NCBI GenBank assembly: GCA_036502005.1
Contig: DASXZH010000028.1
Span: 10,059-74,058, forward strand
Direction of reading: 5' to 3'
Length of the DNA: 64,000 bases
From: DASXZH01 sp036502005
Lineage (GTDB): Bacteria; Armatimonadota; Fimbriimonadia; Fimbriimonadales; Fimbriimonadaceae
Every line of letters starts with the position of its first letter. Position 1 is the stretch's first letter. Shown piece after piece: positions 45,638 through 54,807 of the stretch. The notes under the pieces were generated by a model. The model worked only from the letters and a program-made list of their open reading frames with translations, was not told the DNA's origin and made no database searches. The translations under genes were made by a program, and so were the position numbers.

Positions 45638-46084
45638 TCATAGATCGCGCTCATCGAAGTGCATTCCTCCGCTCTTCAAAAACTCTCGATATTCTTCCAG
45701 GAAACCGATCTTCCTGTGGTGCTCCGCTTGGTTCTGGATGTAAACGAGAAGCCCGTCGTGATTGACGGGGTCTACTGACTTAATGCCATAGCCAGGCTGC
45801 CAAGAAAACGTCTTACATTCGACAAAGTTCTCGGAGAGCCAACGCGAGGAGTTGCTCTTTACCTTGTTCATGACCTCCGCCTGTGACAAATTCTTTGATA
45901 AGGCGAAGAATAGGTGGACGTGATCAACAAAGCCTCCAATTTGGAGGGGCGGGCATTCGAGGTTCCTGAGAATTCCGCCAATATAGGGGTGCAACTGCGG
46001 CCTTACTGGATCGGCCAGTAGCGGAATACGTTGTTTTGTGCTGAACACTGCATGCACAAGTACGCGAGACATGGATTGCGGCAT
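45638..46084 (-). mobile_element. IS200/REP-associated Y1 transposase (RAYT-like)
   Basis: The 148-residue protein begins MSRVLVHAVFSTKQRIPLL and has the HUH motif FVDHVHLFF and the catalytic tyrosine in LLVYIQNQAEHHRK. This is the TnpA fold of IS200/IS605 single-strand transposases. It lies between REP copies B and C, which are in inverted orientation, so it is best read as a REP-associated transposase (REPtron) rather than a free IS. Confidence 0.85.
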
Positions 46085-46110
46085 GCAATCGATTGTATCC
46101 GCTCAACTCC

Positions 46111-46200
46111 GATGCCGTCCCTCCGGGACTCCGGAAATGGTTTTCTCTTGTTCCAGGCCTGACGGCCTTCGCTAAATTATTCCGGCCCTCCGGGCCTAGG
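46111..46200 (+). repeat. REP-like element, copy C
   Basis: Same orientation as copy A and 26 bp upstream of the transposase start. It carries the three palindromic modules, including AGGCCTGACGGCCT and CCGGCCCTCCGGGCC. Confidence 0.85.
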
Positions 46201-46336
46201 GAGGCCACGACGGTTGGTAAGACGCGGAGGTTCAGAGCGTTGCTCCGGAGGACTATATGGCAAAGGTCGAGTCCGATTTCATGGCCCTAAACTGAAGATC
46301 GTGAAACAGAGAAGATAAATAGACGTTTTAATGCCA

Positions 46337-46396
46337 AGCCGGTCTTAGGCCCGGAGGGCTGGAATAATCTATCGAATGCCCCAAGGCCTGGAATGC
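46337..46396 (-). repeat. REP-like element, partial copy D1
   Basis: Only the right part of the element is present: TTAGGCCCGGAGGGCTGG and a degraded central palindrome CCCCAAGGCCT. It directly precedes the full copy D2 in the same orientation. Confidence 0.7.
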
Positions 46397-46410
46397 ATGA
46401 CCCCGTTCTG

Positions 46411-46506
46411 GGTCGGTCTTAGGCCCGGAGGGCTGGAATAATTTAGCGAAGGCCGTAAGGCCTGGAAATGCGACAGATGTTTTCCGGAGTCCCGGAGGGA
46501 CGGCAC
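46411..46506 (-). repeat. REP-like element, copy D2
   Basis: Full copy in the same orientation as B, with AGGCCCGGAGGGCTGG, AGGCCGTAAGGCCT and AGTCCCGGAGGGAC modules. The module order matches copies A to C on the opposite strand. Confidence 0.85.
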
Positions 46507-46535
46507 AGCTGATCGCCAAACGACCCTGAAGTAAA

Positions 46536-47696
46536 TCAACCGCCTCGAAACGCGCGCATTAACTTCCGTATCCCCTTCGCGAAAAATCCCGGCTCCTCAT
46601 AACCTGCAAACGTAACACTCTCTAACACTCCGCTGCCAAACTTCGCTGCAATGGATTCAAAAACTGCCGCAGTATCCCCAACCTGAGCGGAAGCCGTATA
46701 TTCCCGGCCCACCTTCGCCAGAGCCGCCGCGCCCAGGCTCTCTCTTAACCCGCGGTCCTGAATAAGCTGCCCAATCGCGTTAAACCAATCCTCTGCGCCA
46801 ACGGCCGTGAATCCATCAACTCCCTCATCGATCGAACTCGAAAGTTCGAGCGTGCGGCTGGCGACGGTTGGAACCCCAACCGCAGCAGACTCCAACCATT
46901 TAAGGTGACTCTTGCCATGGTTGAACGCGAGAGACAAATCTAAGGGGGCAAGGTTGATATCTACCTGGACCAACATAGCCGGCAACTGACGCCACTCCAC
47001 AACGTCTCGGCGATCGACACGGTTTTCAAATGGAAGCAATAGAGCAGGAGTTGCAACAGGCCCCACGATCATCAACTCCGCCTGCGCAAAGTTTTCTAAA
47101 ACCCGAGCCAGAGGCGCAGCAATTGAGTCGAAATCGAGATTGTGAGTTCGGGTTCCGGAAAAGTAGCCCAGCACAACCTTTTCGCTGGAAGCAGCCCTCG
47201 TAACTCCCTGAGAGATTAACCACAACTCATTCGATAAAGTGTTGCGGAGCAAAGCGGCTTCTTTGCCCAAACCTGTCGACCTTTCCGCCAAGTACTGCGT
47301 GCTTACAAGGGCCGAATCGCAAAGCATCATCGTTTCCTTGCTTTGCTCGACATAGCCCATGGTTTCGCGCCAAACCGCCTCAGCCAAACGCGGTTCCGCT
47401 TCGGCGCGTTCCTTATCTGCCCAATCTCCGCTGAAAATTAGGTCGTCGACGCCAAAAACAACAGCCTTGCCGGCAGCCTTGAGCCGTTCGATAAGCTCGC
47501 GAATGGGGTCATCCAACAAAACCCGATTTAGCACGATCACATCTTCATCGATCGTGATCGGTCCTGGAGCATAACGGTAGGAAAATTTGGCGGTCCAGCC
47601 CGCTGATTCCAACTGTTCGATTAAGTTAAGGCAGCGGTAGCGAGTAACCGCGTTCTCTCTATCGTGGTGGGCAATAAAGTGAACTGAACGTCCCAT
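46536..47696 (-). CDS. glycosyltransferase (GT4-like)
   Basis: The 386-residue protein has a GT-B type sequence: MGRSVHFIAHHDRENAVTRY at the N-terminus and VLGYFSGTRTHNLDFDSIAA then LKWLESAAVGVPTVASRTLE in the donor-binding half. It lacks a signal peptide. It is the last gene of a minus-strand set with a lipoprotein (14 bp) and DUF58. Substrate unknown; probably cell-surface glycan. Confidence 0.75.
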   Translation of the reverse strand: MGRSVHFIAHHDRENAVTRYRCLNLIEQLESAGWTAKFSYRYAPGPITIDEDVIVLNRVLLDDPIRELIERLKAAGKAVVFGVDDLIFSGDWADKERAEAEPRLAEAVWRETMGYVEQSKETMMLCDSALVSTQYLAERSTGLGKEAALLRNTLSNELWLISQGVTRAASSEKVVLGYFSGTRTHNLDFDSIAAPLARVLENFAQAELMIVGPVATPALLLPFENRVDRRDVVEWRQLPAMLVQVDINLAPLDLSLAFNHGKSHLKWLESAAVGVPTVASRTLELSSSIDEGVDGFTAVGAEDWFNAIGQLIQDRGLRESLGAAALAKVGREYTASAQVGDTAAVFESIAAKFGSGVLESVTFAGYEEPGFFAKGIRKLMRAFRGG

Positions 47697-47710
47697 AGCG
47701 CCCTACGATG

Positions 47711-48130
47711 CTACTTCTGCCGAACAAAGATGCCGTGCGGGTTCTTGAATGCAGTGTCGTCGGGAGCAAATAGGGCAAAGGTGTCGTCGCCTTTCCAACT
47801 TATAAGTTGGGTTTGTGGTTTCCCCTTGTGGATGTCATCCGACTTTTGAATCGCAGGAATTAAGTGTTGCAGTTCGGCCAATCTAGCGGATGCCTTAATG
47901 TCGTTATCCGTTGTAGTTAGTACCTTGTCGGTTAACGTGTAGGTGCCTTTAACCGTCGTGTCGATGCCACGATTAGAATCATTAACGGTGTACGTTCCGC
48001 CTGGATCGAACGTTTGGGTCCTATCCAGACCCACTATTTTCCAAGTGCCGACCACGCTAGCCGGCTTTTTGCAGCCCGCCAATGCGAGAATCAAAAGAAG
48101 CGCTGCAAAAAGACATGATTTAGCCCGCAT
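47711..48130 (-). CDS. lipoprotein
   Basis: The 139-residue protein has lipobox ILALAGCK (C20) and a small beta-domain starting SVVGTWKIVGLDRTQTFDPG, similar in style to lipocalin-like proteins. It lies 22 bp after the DUF58 stop and 14 bp before the glycosyltransferase start. Function unknown. Confidence 0.75.
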   Translation of the reverse strand: MRAKSCLFAALLLILALAGCKKPASVVGTWKIVGLDRTQTFDPGGTYTVNDSNRGIDTTVKGTYTLTDKVLTTTDNDIKASARLAELQHLIPAIQKSDDIHKGKPQTQLISWKGDDTFALFAPDDTAFKNPHGIFVRQK

Positions 48131-48152
48131 TAGGAGAGTGTAGCCGACTTCG

Positions 48153-49460
48153 CTAAATGAGGGCCTTTTCCTTCACGTCGAAATAGAACGAAACCAATGC
48201 CGCCGCAAGGTCCTGCGGCTCAGCTTCCAAGGAATGCAATCCGGCCGCGGAAAGGGCAACAGTCGCTTTTTTCCGGTCGGATATGAACAACAGCGCGCTT
48301 GTCCTTAGGAATAAATCATCAACGGATTCAAGCTCTTTAACAAAAAGCTCTTTCAAGCGTGGGTCTGAAACGCGGGCAAGTAAGGAAACATGGCGACGTG
48401 CGACAGGGCCAAAAGCGGTCGTGAGGGCAAAGGCTTCCTCCGGATCTTCAACGTCGGTGAAGTTCACGAGCAAGGATCTTCGCTTCCATCTTGAAGCCAG
48501 GAAACTGAACGCGGCAGCCGGATCGCTTTCTACCGGTTCCGGAATCAGATCATGGATCGCTTCGATAATAAAACCAAGTTGGTTTCGCCCTTTTCTTGGC
48601 GGGATATATCGCTTCACGACGTCGGAATAGACCAGCAGCCCCACAAAATCGTTTGCCAAAGATACGGCCTGAGCCAGCATAAGCAAAGAATCGAGAACGT
48701 AATCGAGCTTGCTAATGCCGTCCACTTCCGCTAGCATTCGGCGACCGATATCGATGCAGATAATCACCGGCTGGTTGCGCTCTTGCTCGTACTGCCTAAC
48801 AATTAACTTGCCGCGGCGCGCGCTCGCTTTCCAGTCGATCTTTCGGAACTCGTCTCCTTTCGTGTAGTCGCGTAAAGATTCAAAATCCGAGCCCAAACCA
48901 CGCATTCTGGATTTGCGAATACCAAGCTGATTCAGCTTGCCCTTTTGATTCAGGAAATCGAACTCGCGCATGGCGAGCACGTTTGGATAGATGCGGATCT
49001 CTTCTTCGGTAGCCAGCTTTACTTGGCGATCGACAAGGCCCAAGGGGCATTTGATCCGCATAAAGCTGCCCCGGAAAAAATCGGTCCCCCGCTCGCTTGG
49101 AGTAAGCAAATAGCTCACTTCGACTTCCGCGCCCGGATGAACGTCCACATTGAACTCTCGGTTGGAAGCCAGAAATTGGGGTGGGGGCTCGTCTCTAAAT
49201 CTTCCTTTTATCGTTTCCAAGCCATCGTTAAAAAACTTAACGACGATTTTGTTCTGAACGCGAACCGAGAGGACGGGATCAAACTGGCGAGTGATGCGCA
49301 GATGCTTCCAATCGGGAGCCATTCGGCCCGAGACATAGGCGATCAGAATCAGCAGCACATCGTACGCATAGGCCATCCACAGCACACCAAGCACCGCGTC
49401 GAGCGCAGCGAGAGGAATGCCCAAGGCAACAAGCCACCAGAATCGTTTTGTAGGAATCAC
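48153..49460 (-). CDS. DUF58 domain membrane protein
   Basis: The 435-residue protein has two N-terminal hydrophobic segments (FWWLVALGIPLAALDAVLGV, YDVLLILIAYVSG) and the DUF58 signature RGLGSDFESLRDYTKGDEFR followed by KIDWKASARRGKLIVRQYEQ, then a vWA-like region (IICIDIGRRM). DUF58 proteins often act with MoxR ATPases and vWA proteins; none is next to this one. Start is GTG at 49460. Confidence 0.85.
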   Translation of the reverse strand: MIPTKRFWWLVALGIPLAALDAVLGVLWMAYAYDVLLILIAYVSGRMAPDWKHLRITRQFDPVLSVRVQNKIVVKFFNDGLETIKGRFRDEPPPQFLASNREFNVDVHPGAEVEVSYLLTPSERGTDFFRGSFMRIKCPLGLVDRQVKLATEEEIRIYPNVLAMREFDFLNQKGKLNQLGIRKSRMRGLGSDFESLRDYTKGDEFRKIDWKASARRGKLIVRQYEQERNQPVIICIDIGRRMLAEVDGISKLDYVLDSLLMLAQAVSLANDFVGLLVYSDVVKRYIPPRKGRNQLGFIIEAIHDLIPEPVESDPAAAFSFLASRWKRRSLLVNFTDVEDPEEAFALTTAFGPVARRHVSLLARVSDPRLKELFVKELESVDDLFLRTSALLFISDRKKATVALSAAGLHSLEAEPQDLAAALVSFYFDVKEKALI

Positions 49461-49489
49461 GTTGAAGTGCCCGAAAGGTACGATGAAGT

Positions 49490-50263
49490 ATGCCCCAGGA
49501 ACTGCTCATTCTGAGTCCCGAGAAAACAGTTCTTTCCTTCAATATCGCGAGATTGGCAAGCAGGGTCTTCGCGCAACTCCTCGATGTGCTCATCATCGTG
49601 GTCTCAATCTTCGCGATAACAATGATCATCGGCTTAATCACGGCCGCGCTAGGTATGACCTTTGGAGATCCTAAAACAGTGGGAACCCTTGCTTCGAGCG
49701 TGGTTTTGCTCTTCATTAGTTTCTTTCCGTTCCTGTACTTCATCTTGTTTGAAGGCTTTTGGAATGGGCTGACTCCCGGCAAAAAAGCAACCGGCATTCG
49801 GGTGAGAATGGCGGATGGGACCCCCATCACTTTCAGCGCCGCCGTTAGTCGCAATCTGCTCCGTGTGGCGGATTTTTTGCCAGGCACTTACTTTGTTGGG
49901 CTCCTCGCCATGTTCACGAACAAAAAAGCGCAACGGCTTGGAGATATGATCGCGCAAACCATAGTGACCCACGAGCGAAAGCCTGTTCCGCTATTTACGC
50001 CGGCGCCCTACATTCTAGGGATCCACGCCTTTGAGGATCACGTGGGCGACCTTAGGGCAATGTCCACTGAAGACTATAACGCCCTAAAAAGAATGTGCGA
50101 TCGCTTTCCTGATCTGCCTACCGCAGTTCAGAGCCGAATGATGGCTGAGGTGTGGCTTCCCTTCGCAGAAAGGTTTAAAATAGAACCCATTCCAAACGTG
50201 TATCCGGTGTACTTGGCCGAAGCTGTTGTGATGAAATATGGAAGAGCACACGGATTGTTGTAA
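49490..50263 (+). CDS. RDD family membrane protein
   Basis: The 257-residue protein has an RDD domain with LASRVFAQLLDVLIIVVSIF, a second hydrophobic segment and the GLTPGKKATGIRVR loop. Family members are small integral membrane proteins, some linked to transport or osmotic stress. The C-terminal third is soluble. It is divergent from the DUF58 gene. Function remains general. Confidence 0.8.
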   Translation: MPQELLILSPEKTVLSFNIARLASRVFAQLLDVLIIVVSIFAITMIIGLITAALGMTFGDPKTVGTLASSVVLLFISFFPFLYFILFEGFWNGLTPGKKATGIRVRMADGTPITFSAAVSRNLLRVADFLPGTYFVGLLAMFTNKKAQRLGDMIAQTIVTHERKPVPLFTPAPYILGIHAFEDHVGDLRAMSTEDYNALKRMCDRFPDLPTAVQSRMMAEVWLPFAERFKIEPIPNVYPVYLAEAVVMKYGRAHGLL

Positions 50264-50520
50264 ACCTATGTGGGCAACCGGTGGAAATCTTGGAAAACCT
50301 ACGGACGGTGGTAAACCTACGGTTTGTAACACCATAAATAATGGGTTGTTCACAGGGTTATCCCCAAGAAAATCGGGCTTCGCTAATTGCCTTGCAGCTT
50401 CAAAGTTCGTATTCAAACGCGGCGTTAAGCCTTGGGCTCTAAGAGTTTTCCACCAAAAAGTTTTCTATAACTATAACAATAACTCTAATCAATTAACCTC
50501 TTCCCAATTATCAGAAGGCT
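50264..50520 (+). other. region with three direct repeats and DnaA-box-like sites upstream of recF
   Basis: Three related direct repeats of (A/T)AAACCTA(C/T)G occur at 50260-50270, 50293-50304 and 50311-50322. Adjacent are DnaA-box-like TTGTTCACA (50346-50354) and TTATCCCCA (50358-50366, one mismatch to TTATCCACA), followed by an AT-rich stretch at 50461-50510. In many bacteria the origin is near dnaA-dnaN-recF, but dnaA and dnaN are not here. It could be an origin or simply a regulatory region. Confidence 0.35.
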
Positions 50521-51660
50521 GTGGGAAGAATTACTGACAAGGCGAAAGCCGAAGAGGAAACGCTCTCCGATGGTCAGAGAGTCCGTCATCTTTCTTTACG
50601 ACATTTTCGAAACTATGAATCCCTAGACCTTGAGATTGGTGATGGGATCAACTTGATCTCTGGCAAGAACGCCCAGGGCAAGACAAACCTTTTAGAAGCG
50701 ATCTACCTTCTTTCTTCTACGAGACTCCTTAGGGGCCAGCGTGACACGGAGGCGGTTCAGGAAGGCTTCGATAGAGCACAGGTCTCGGCTGAGCTTGCGC
50801 CACTCTCTACGCTCCTCTCAGTGGCATTGGAGCGCGGATTGCGAAAGCGGGTGCTGTTAAATGGACTCGCATTACCGCGGGCTTCGGACGTGCTTGGCAG
50901 GTTGCCCTGCGTTTGCGTGAGTTCTGCCGATCTGCCGCTAATCTCGGGCGAGCCCGCCGATAGAAGACTGTTTCTAGATTTGGAGCTGAGTCAGCTCTAT
51001 CCCGCTTATCTTCGGCACCTCGCCGTTTTTAAGCGCGCGGTGGAGCAGAGAAACTCTTTGCTCAAACTGGCTCAGACCCAACACGTAGAAGCGGAGCTTT
51101 TTGAGACGTGGGAAGCACAGATGGCCCTCCATGGCGCCGCATTGCGGGTTCAGAGAATGGAGTTCCTTTCCAATCTGGTGCCCTATGCCCAAGAAGCCCA
51201 AAGCTGTATTGGGGATGGCGAAAATATAGAACTCTCTTATCTGCCCAAGGATGACGCGGTCACAGAAGAGGAATTGGCAGCCGCCTTTAAAGATGGGCGA
51301 AGGCAAGAGATCGCACGCGGCTCAACTTTGATTGGACCGCACCGCGATGATTTCCGCGTCGACGTCGCGGCCAGGGATGCGAGGCTTTATGCCAGCCAAG
51401 GCCAGCAGCGCACTTCTATGCTAAGCGTGAAATTGGGAACGATGGAGCTAGAGCGCGGCGAGCGCGGTTCCGCGCCTTTACTTTTGCTGGATGACATCCT
51501 TTCGGATTTAGACGAAAGCCGGCGGGCGCGGCTGATGTCCCTTATCGTTGAACACGCTGGCCAAACTCTTCTCACTTGCACTGAGCCGGCCGCGGCGGGA
51601 AAAGAAGTGTTGCGTTCCGCCCAGGTCTATCGGGTTGAAGCGGGGCAGGTCAGCAAATGA
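50521..51660 (+). CDS. recF: DNA replication and repair protein RecF
   Basis: The 379-residue protein has Walker A SGKNAQGKTNLLEAIY, the Q-loop and the SMC-like signature YASQGQQRTSMLSVKLG, and Walker B APLLLLDDILSDLDESRR. RecF loads RecA on gapped DNA with RecO and RecR. The start is a GTG at 50521; an AGAAGG is 2 bp away, too close for a normal ribosome site, but no better start exists before LRHFRNYESL. A bidirectional terminator follows. Confidence 0.92.
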   Translation: MGRITDKAKAEEETLSDGQRVRHLSLRHFRNYESLDLEIGDGINLISGKNAQGKTNLLEAIYLLSSTRLLRGQRDTEAVQEGFDRAQVSAELAPLSTLLSVALERGLRKRVLLNGLALPRASDVLGRLPCVCVSSADLPLISGEPADRRLFLDLELSQLYPAYLRHLAVFKRAVEQRNSLLKLAQTQHVEAELFETWEAQMALHGAALRVQRMEFLSNLVPYAQEAQSCIGDGENIELSYLPKDDAVTEEELAAAFKDGRRQEIARGSTLIGPHRDDFRVDVAARDARLYASQGQQRTSMLSVKLGTMELERGERGSAPLLLLDDILSDLDESRRARLMSLIVEHAGQTLLTCTEPAAAGKEVLRSAQVYRVEAGQVSK

Positions 51661-51664
51661 AAAA

Positions 51665-51698
51665 TCCCCCAACTCAGCGTTAAAACCGAGTTGAGGGA
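51665..51698. terminator. terminator after recF
   Basis: TCCCCCAACTC (51665-51675) pairs with GAGTTGAGGGA (51688-51698) with one mismatch; A-rich and T-rich flanks suit both strands. It separates recF from the convergent outer-membrane-like gene. Confidence 0.8.
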
Positions 51699-51722
51699 AT
51701 TTTCTTGATTTAGGTTCGGAAA

Positions 51723-52343
51723 CTAGCCGCCGAACTTGTAGCCTAGATAAACGCCGACCATGTCAGCGGCGACACCATTATCGGGCGAACTGATATAAAG
51801 CGATGCTTCCGCAATCCAGTTTGATCCAAGATAAGTGCCTAAGCCTGCGCGGCCGCCGAAGCGGAACGTGCTGCTGCCAACATCAAATAGGGTTGCACCA
51901 AGGCCGATAAAGGCATAAGCCGTACCGGGCAGCGGTGAAGCATTTTGCCCCTTGGGCGATAGGAAGAAGCGCTCGTTGATGCAGAACGGAAATAGGTTGG
52001 CGCGCGCGCTGCCCCTCGTTCGGAACATGCCATCAACCGAGATGAATGTTTCGCCGTTCTTTACGAATGCGTCTGAGAATGTGTAGTCGATTCCGCCGCC
52101 GATAAGGATAGGCGTATAGTCCGAAAGGCGGCCATCAATCGCGAAGTCAAGGCCAGCGCGGACCGTAAAATACGATGGCTGCGGTGGCGGAGCTGCGCCA
52201 AGTCCCGTCTGAGCTGCCGAAGCATTCAGAGCGAGTGATTTGTTGGACAAAAGACTAAGTGTGTTTTGCGAACTCTGAGCCGAAGCGAGTGAGCAGCTTC
52301 CGATGGCGCAGAGCGTCGCACCTAAAACGATTCCTTTTTTCAA
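51723..52343 (-). CDS. secreted beta-barrel-like protein
   Basis: The 206-residue protein has a signal peptide (KKGIVLGATLCAIGSCSLAS) and an amphipathic beta-strand body ending with aromatic VGVYLGYKFGG, typical of outer-membrane-like barrels. The start is TTG at 52343 because GGGAGG lies 7 bp upstream; the longer ATG frame to 52394 lacks this. Function unknown. Confidence 0.75.
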   Translation of the reverse strand: MKKGIVLGATLCAIGSCSLASAQSSQNTLSLLSNKSLALNASAAQTGLGAAPPPQPSYFTVRAGLDFAIDGRLSDYTPILIGGGIDYTFSDAFVKNGETFISVDGMFRTRGSARANLFPFCINERFFLSPKGQNASPLPGTAYAFIGLGATLFDVGSSTFRFGGRAGLGTYLGSNWIAEASLYISSPDNGVAADMVGVYLGYKFGG

Positions 52344-52507
52344 AATATATCCTCCCGATGAGCCGTAGCTTTGCATGCCTGCATGTACCCTCATACAGCC
52401 TACTACCCTCTCGTACCCTTTATTTTAACTTCATTGACGCTTAGAACTGTGCGAATCGTTTGGATTCTGTTGTATTTAGTGGCTTGAGAGGTCGCCATAA
52501 TCTCATT

Positions 52508-53083
52508 ATGCTAGCCAGCAGACAGGATTCCGTCGTCGTTGTGGTGGATATGCAGCCAACCTTTTTAGCGGCGATTTTCGAGAAAGATCGCGTTTTGAAA
52601 CGGTGCCGCTTTCTGGTTGAAATGGCCTTTTCGTTAGGCGTTCCGGTTCTGGCAACAGAGCAAAATGTTGCCCGCATGGGTGGGACCGAGGAGTCTTTAG
52701 CTGCCTTGTTTGCTCTTCACGGGGTTTCTCCGGTCGATAAAATGTGTTTTTCCTGCTGCGGTTCCGCGCCGTTTATGTCTCTGCTGGAGGAAACCGGCCG
52801 GAAGCAGGTGATTCTGGTTGGGATTGAGACCCATATTTGTATAAACCAGACCGCCCATGACTTGCTGGAATCCGAAATGGACTTTTTCCACGGCGTTTTG
52901 ATCGGGGCCGATACGACCAGTTCTCGTTCTTTAGAGATGCATAAGGTGGGCTTGAAGCGGCTGCGCGACGCAGGGGCGGTTATCGCCCACACGGAATCGA
53001 TTGCCTATGAATGGCTGCAGTCTGCTGACGATCCGCAGTTTAGGGATGCGCTGAAGCTGGTGAAAGGATATTCGGAGTCCTAA
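52508..53083 (+). CDS. isochorismatase-family hydrolase
   Basis: The 191-residue protein has the catalytic triad of the family: D in VVVVDMQPTF, K in VDKMCFSC and C in GIETHICINQTAHDL. Members hydrolyse amides, nicotinamide or isochorismate, or are of unknown substrate. ATG at 52508 fits the start better than 52460. No linked pathway. Confidence 0.85.
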   Translation: MLASRQDSVVVVVDMQPTFLAAIFEKDRVLKRCRFLVEMAFSLGVPVLATEQNVARMGGTEESLAALFALHGVSPVDKMCFSCCGSAPFMSLLEETGRKQVILVGIETHICINQTAHDLLESEMDFFHGVLIGADTTSSRSLEMHKVGLKRLRDAGAVIAHTESIAYEWLQSADDPQFRDALKLVKGYSES

Positions 53084-53468
53084 GTCTTGGAATAATCGGA
53101 AAGCTTGAGTGTTAGAGACAAAACGGTTTTGCCATCGCGAGGGTCGGAGGCTTCGATGTACGCACCCTCCCGATGTAATGCCATCCAGTTTTTCAAGAGT
53201 CGAACTCAAAGGTTGGCCAGCGGATGCAGGCCCAAGGGGTCTAAATATTAAAGCGAAGGGTTTAACCCTGGAAACCGGTCGAATAAGTTAGTCTCCGGTC
53301 CTTATAGTCCGCCCCGAGGAGGGGCAAGTCGAAAGAAGGTTTTCCGAGTTGGATCTCTTATTTGATTGCTGTCTACCTACTACAACGTCCTCTTTCCCTG
53401 CTCCTCAGGAATCATTTAAGAACAAAACCGGTTGCTCTGTAAAACTTCGGTAACTACTAGGAGATGCA
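53084..53468. other. intergenic region
   Basis: I see no gene; the small open frame at 53109-53291 has no ribosome site and no recognisable similarity. An AGGAG 6 bp before GTG at 53469 is the ribosome site of the next gene. Confidence 0.5.
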
Positions 53469-54107
53469 GTGAACGAACTCATTGAATTTGTTCGAACCGC
53501 TTTAGCGGCAGGTCAGACCCGCGACGATATTCGCCAAGCGCTCTTGGCGGCCGATTGGCGAGAGGACGAGATTGCAAACGCGTTACAGCATTTTGCCGAC
53601 GTGCCCTTTCTGGTACCTGTTCCTCGGAGAAAACCTTTCGCCAGCGCACGCGACGCCTTTGTCTCCCTCGTTACATTTGGTGCCCTATATGCGGGTGCTG
53701 GCGCCTTCGGCACACTGCTGTTCGGGTTGCTCGACCACTTTATGCCGGATCGGATCATGGATCGCTCTAGCTATTCCGGCATCCACGACGACCTTCGCTG
53801 GTGCGTGGCCACGATGGCTGTTGCCTTCCCGATCTTCTTCACCCTCACCATCAAGAATTTCCGTGAGTACGCGGCCGATCCGGAAAAGCGTTCTTCCAAG
53901 GTGCGGCATTGGCTCACCTATCTCACGCTAACCGGTGTCGCCTTCGTCATCATGGGCGATTTCATCGCGTTGGTTGGCAACGTATTGGGCGGAGAATATA
54001 CGGGCAAATTCCTGATTCAGATCGCGATTATCTTCTTCATCTCCGGAAGCATTTTCACCTTTTATTTCTGGAGTATGCGGAATCTATTGAAGGGAGGGGA
54101 AAAGTGA
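53469..54107 (+). CDS. DUF5671 membrane protein
   Basis: The 212-residue protein starts with a helical UBA-like segment (LAAGQTRDDIRQALLAADWR) and has four or so hydrophobic helices (AFVSLVTFGALYAGAGAFGT, CVATMAVAFPIFFTLTI, YLTLTGVAFVIMGDFIALVG, LIQIAIIFFISGSIFTFYFW). This fits DUF5671 proteins of unknown function. It overlaps the next gene by 4 bp (GTGA). Confidence 0.8.
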   Translation: MNELIEFVRTALAAGQTRDDIRQALLAADWREDEIANALQHFADVPFLVPVPRRKPFASARDAFVSLVTFGALYAGAGAFGTLLFGLLDHFMPDRIMDRSSYSGIHDDLRWCVATMAVAFPIFFTLTIKNFREYAADPEKRSSKVRHWLTYLTLTGVAFVIMGDFIALVGNVLGGEYTGKFLIQIAIIFFISGSIFTFYFWSMRNLLKGGEK

Positions 54108-54544
54108 GAAAGGGCTCTGCCGTTCCGATAACCTTGGCTGCTATCTGGGCGGTTGTTATCTTCGGAGCCTTAGTGCTAACTTTTGTTGTTATCGGATCCC
54201 CAGCCAAGGCAAGGCGAGAACATGCGGATCAGATTCGTGAAGATGCCTTATCGAGTATCGCGCAGGGGGTTAGACAAGCGGCTACCTCCGGAAAAGATGT
54301 GAATGAGTTAAGCCAATTGGAATCGACGGTTGGCGGCTTTTACGATATTGACCTTAACGATCCAGTTACAGGGCAACCATACGGGTATAAGCGGATCGAT
54401 CATCTTCATTTTCAACTCTGCGCGACCTTTGAAACGGACACCATGGATAAGCCGAAAGGCGAGACCAGTTTTTCGTATTACTCCGGTGGCGATTTTTACC
54501 GGCACAAGAAAGGTTTGGTCTGTTTCACGCTTGACGTTCGCTGA
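54104..54544 (+). CDS. membrane-anchored hypothetical protein
   Basis: The 146-residue protein starts with GTG inside the previous stop and has one N-terminal membrane helix (PITLAAIWAVVIFGALVLTF) and a soluble domain with DPVTGQPYGYKRIDHLHF. In this kind of pair it is commonly adjacent to DUF5671 genes. Likely partner of the upstream protein; function unknown. Confidence 0.75.
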   Translation: MRKGSAVPITLAAIWAVVIFGALVLTFVVIGSPAKARREHADQIREDALSSIAQGVRQAATSGKDVNELSQLESTVGGFYDIDLNDPVTGQPYGYKRIDHLHFQLCATFETDTMDKPKGETSFSYYSGGDFYRHKKGLVCFTLDVR

Positions 54545-54681
54545 TTGGAGAGTTCTGAGTTGACAGTCGATAGTGAATACGTCTCCCTCGATTCAACGCA
54601 AAACGCATATCGTACGACGCACCTCCGGAGCATTTGAGACTCAACACTCGAGACTCAACTCCGGTTATAATCAAAACCGCT

Positions 54682-54767
54682 GCCCGGGTGGCGGAATGGT
54701 AGACGCAGCGGACTTAAAATCCGTTGGTAGTAATACCGTGTGGGTTCGAGTCCCACCCTGGGCACCA
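54682..54767 (+). tRNA. tRNA-Leu (UAA)
   Basis: GCCCGGG and CCTGGGC form the acceptor stem with A discriminator and encoded CCA. GCGGA-CTTAAAA-TCCGT is the anticodon arm (anticodon TAA), a long variable arm follows, and GGTTCGAGTCC is the T-loop. All arms fold normally. Confidence 0.97.
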
Positions 54768-54807
54768 CTTTTTAAGTTCAAGTCGGTGTACCCTTATAGC
54801 GGCCCGT

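Noticed and set aside
45331..46519. Small open frames reading GLTAFAKLFRPSGP-like peptides
   Set aside because: They are translations of the REP-like elements in several frames, not genes.
53109..53291. Small open frame in an intergenic region
   Set aside because: No ribosome site, no similarity, unlikely composition.
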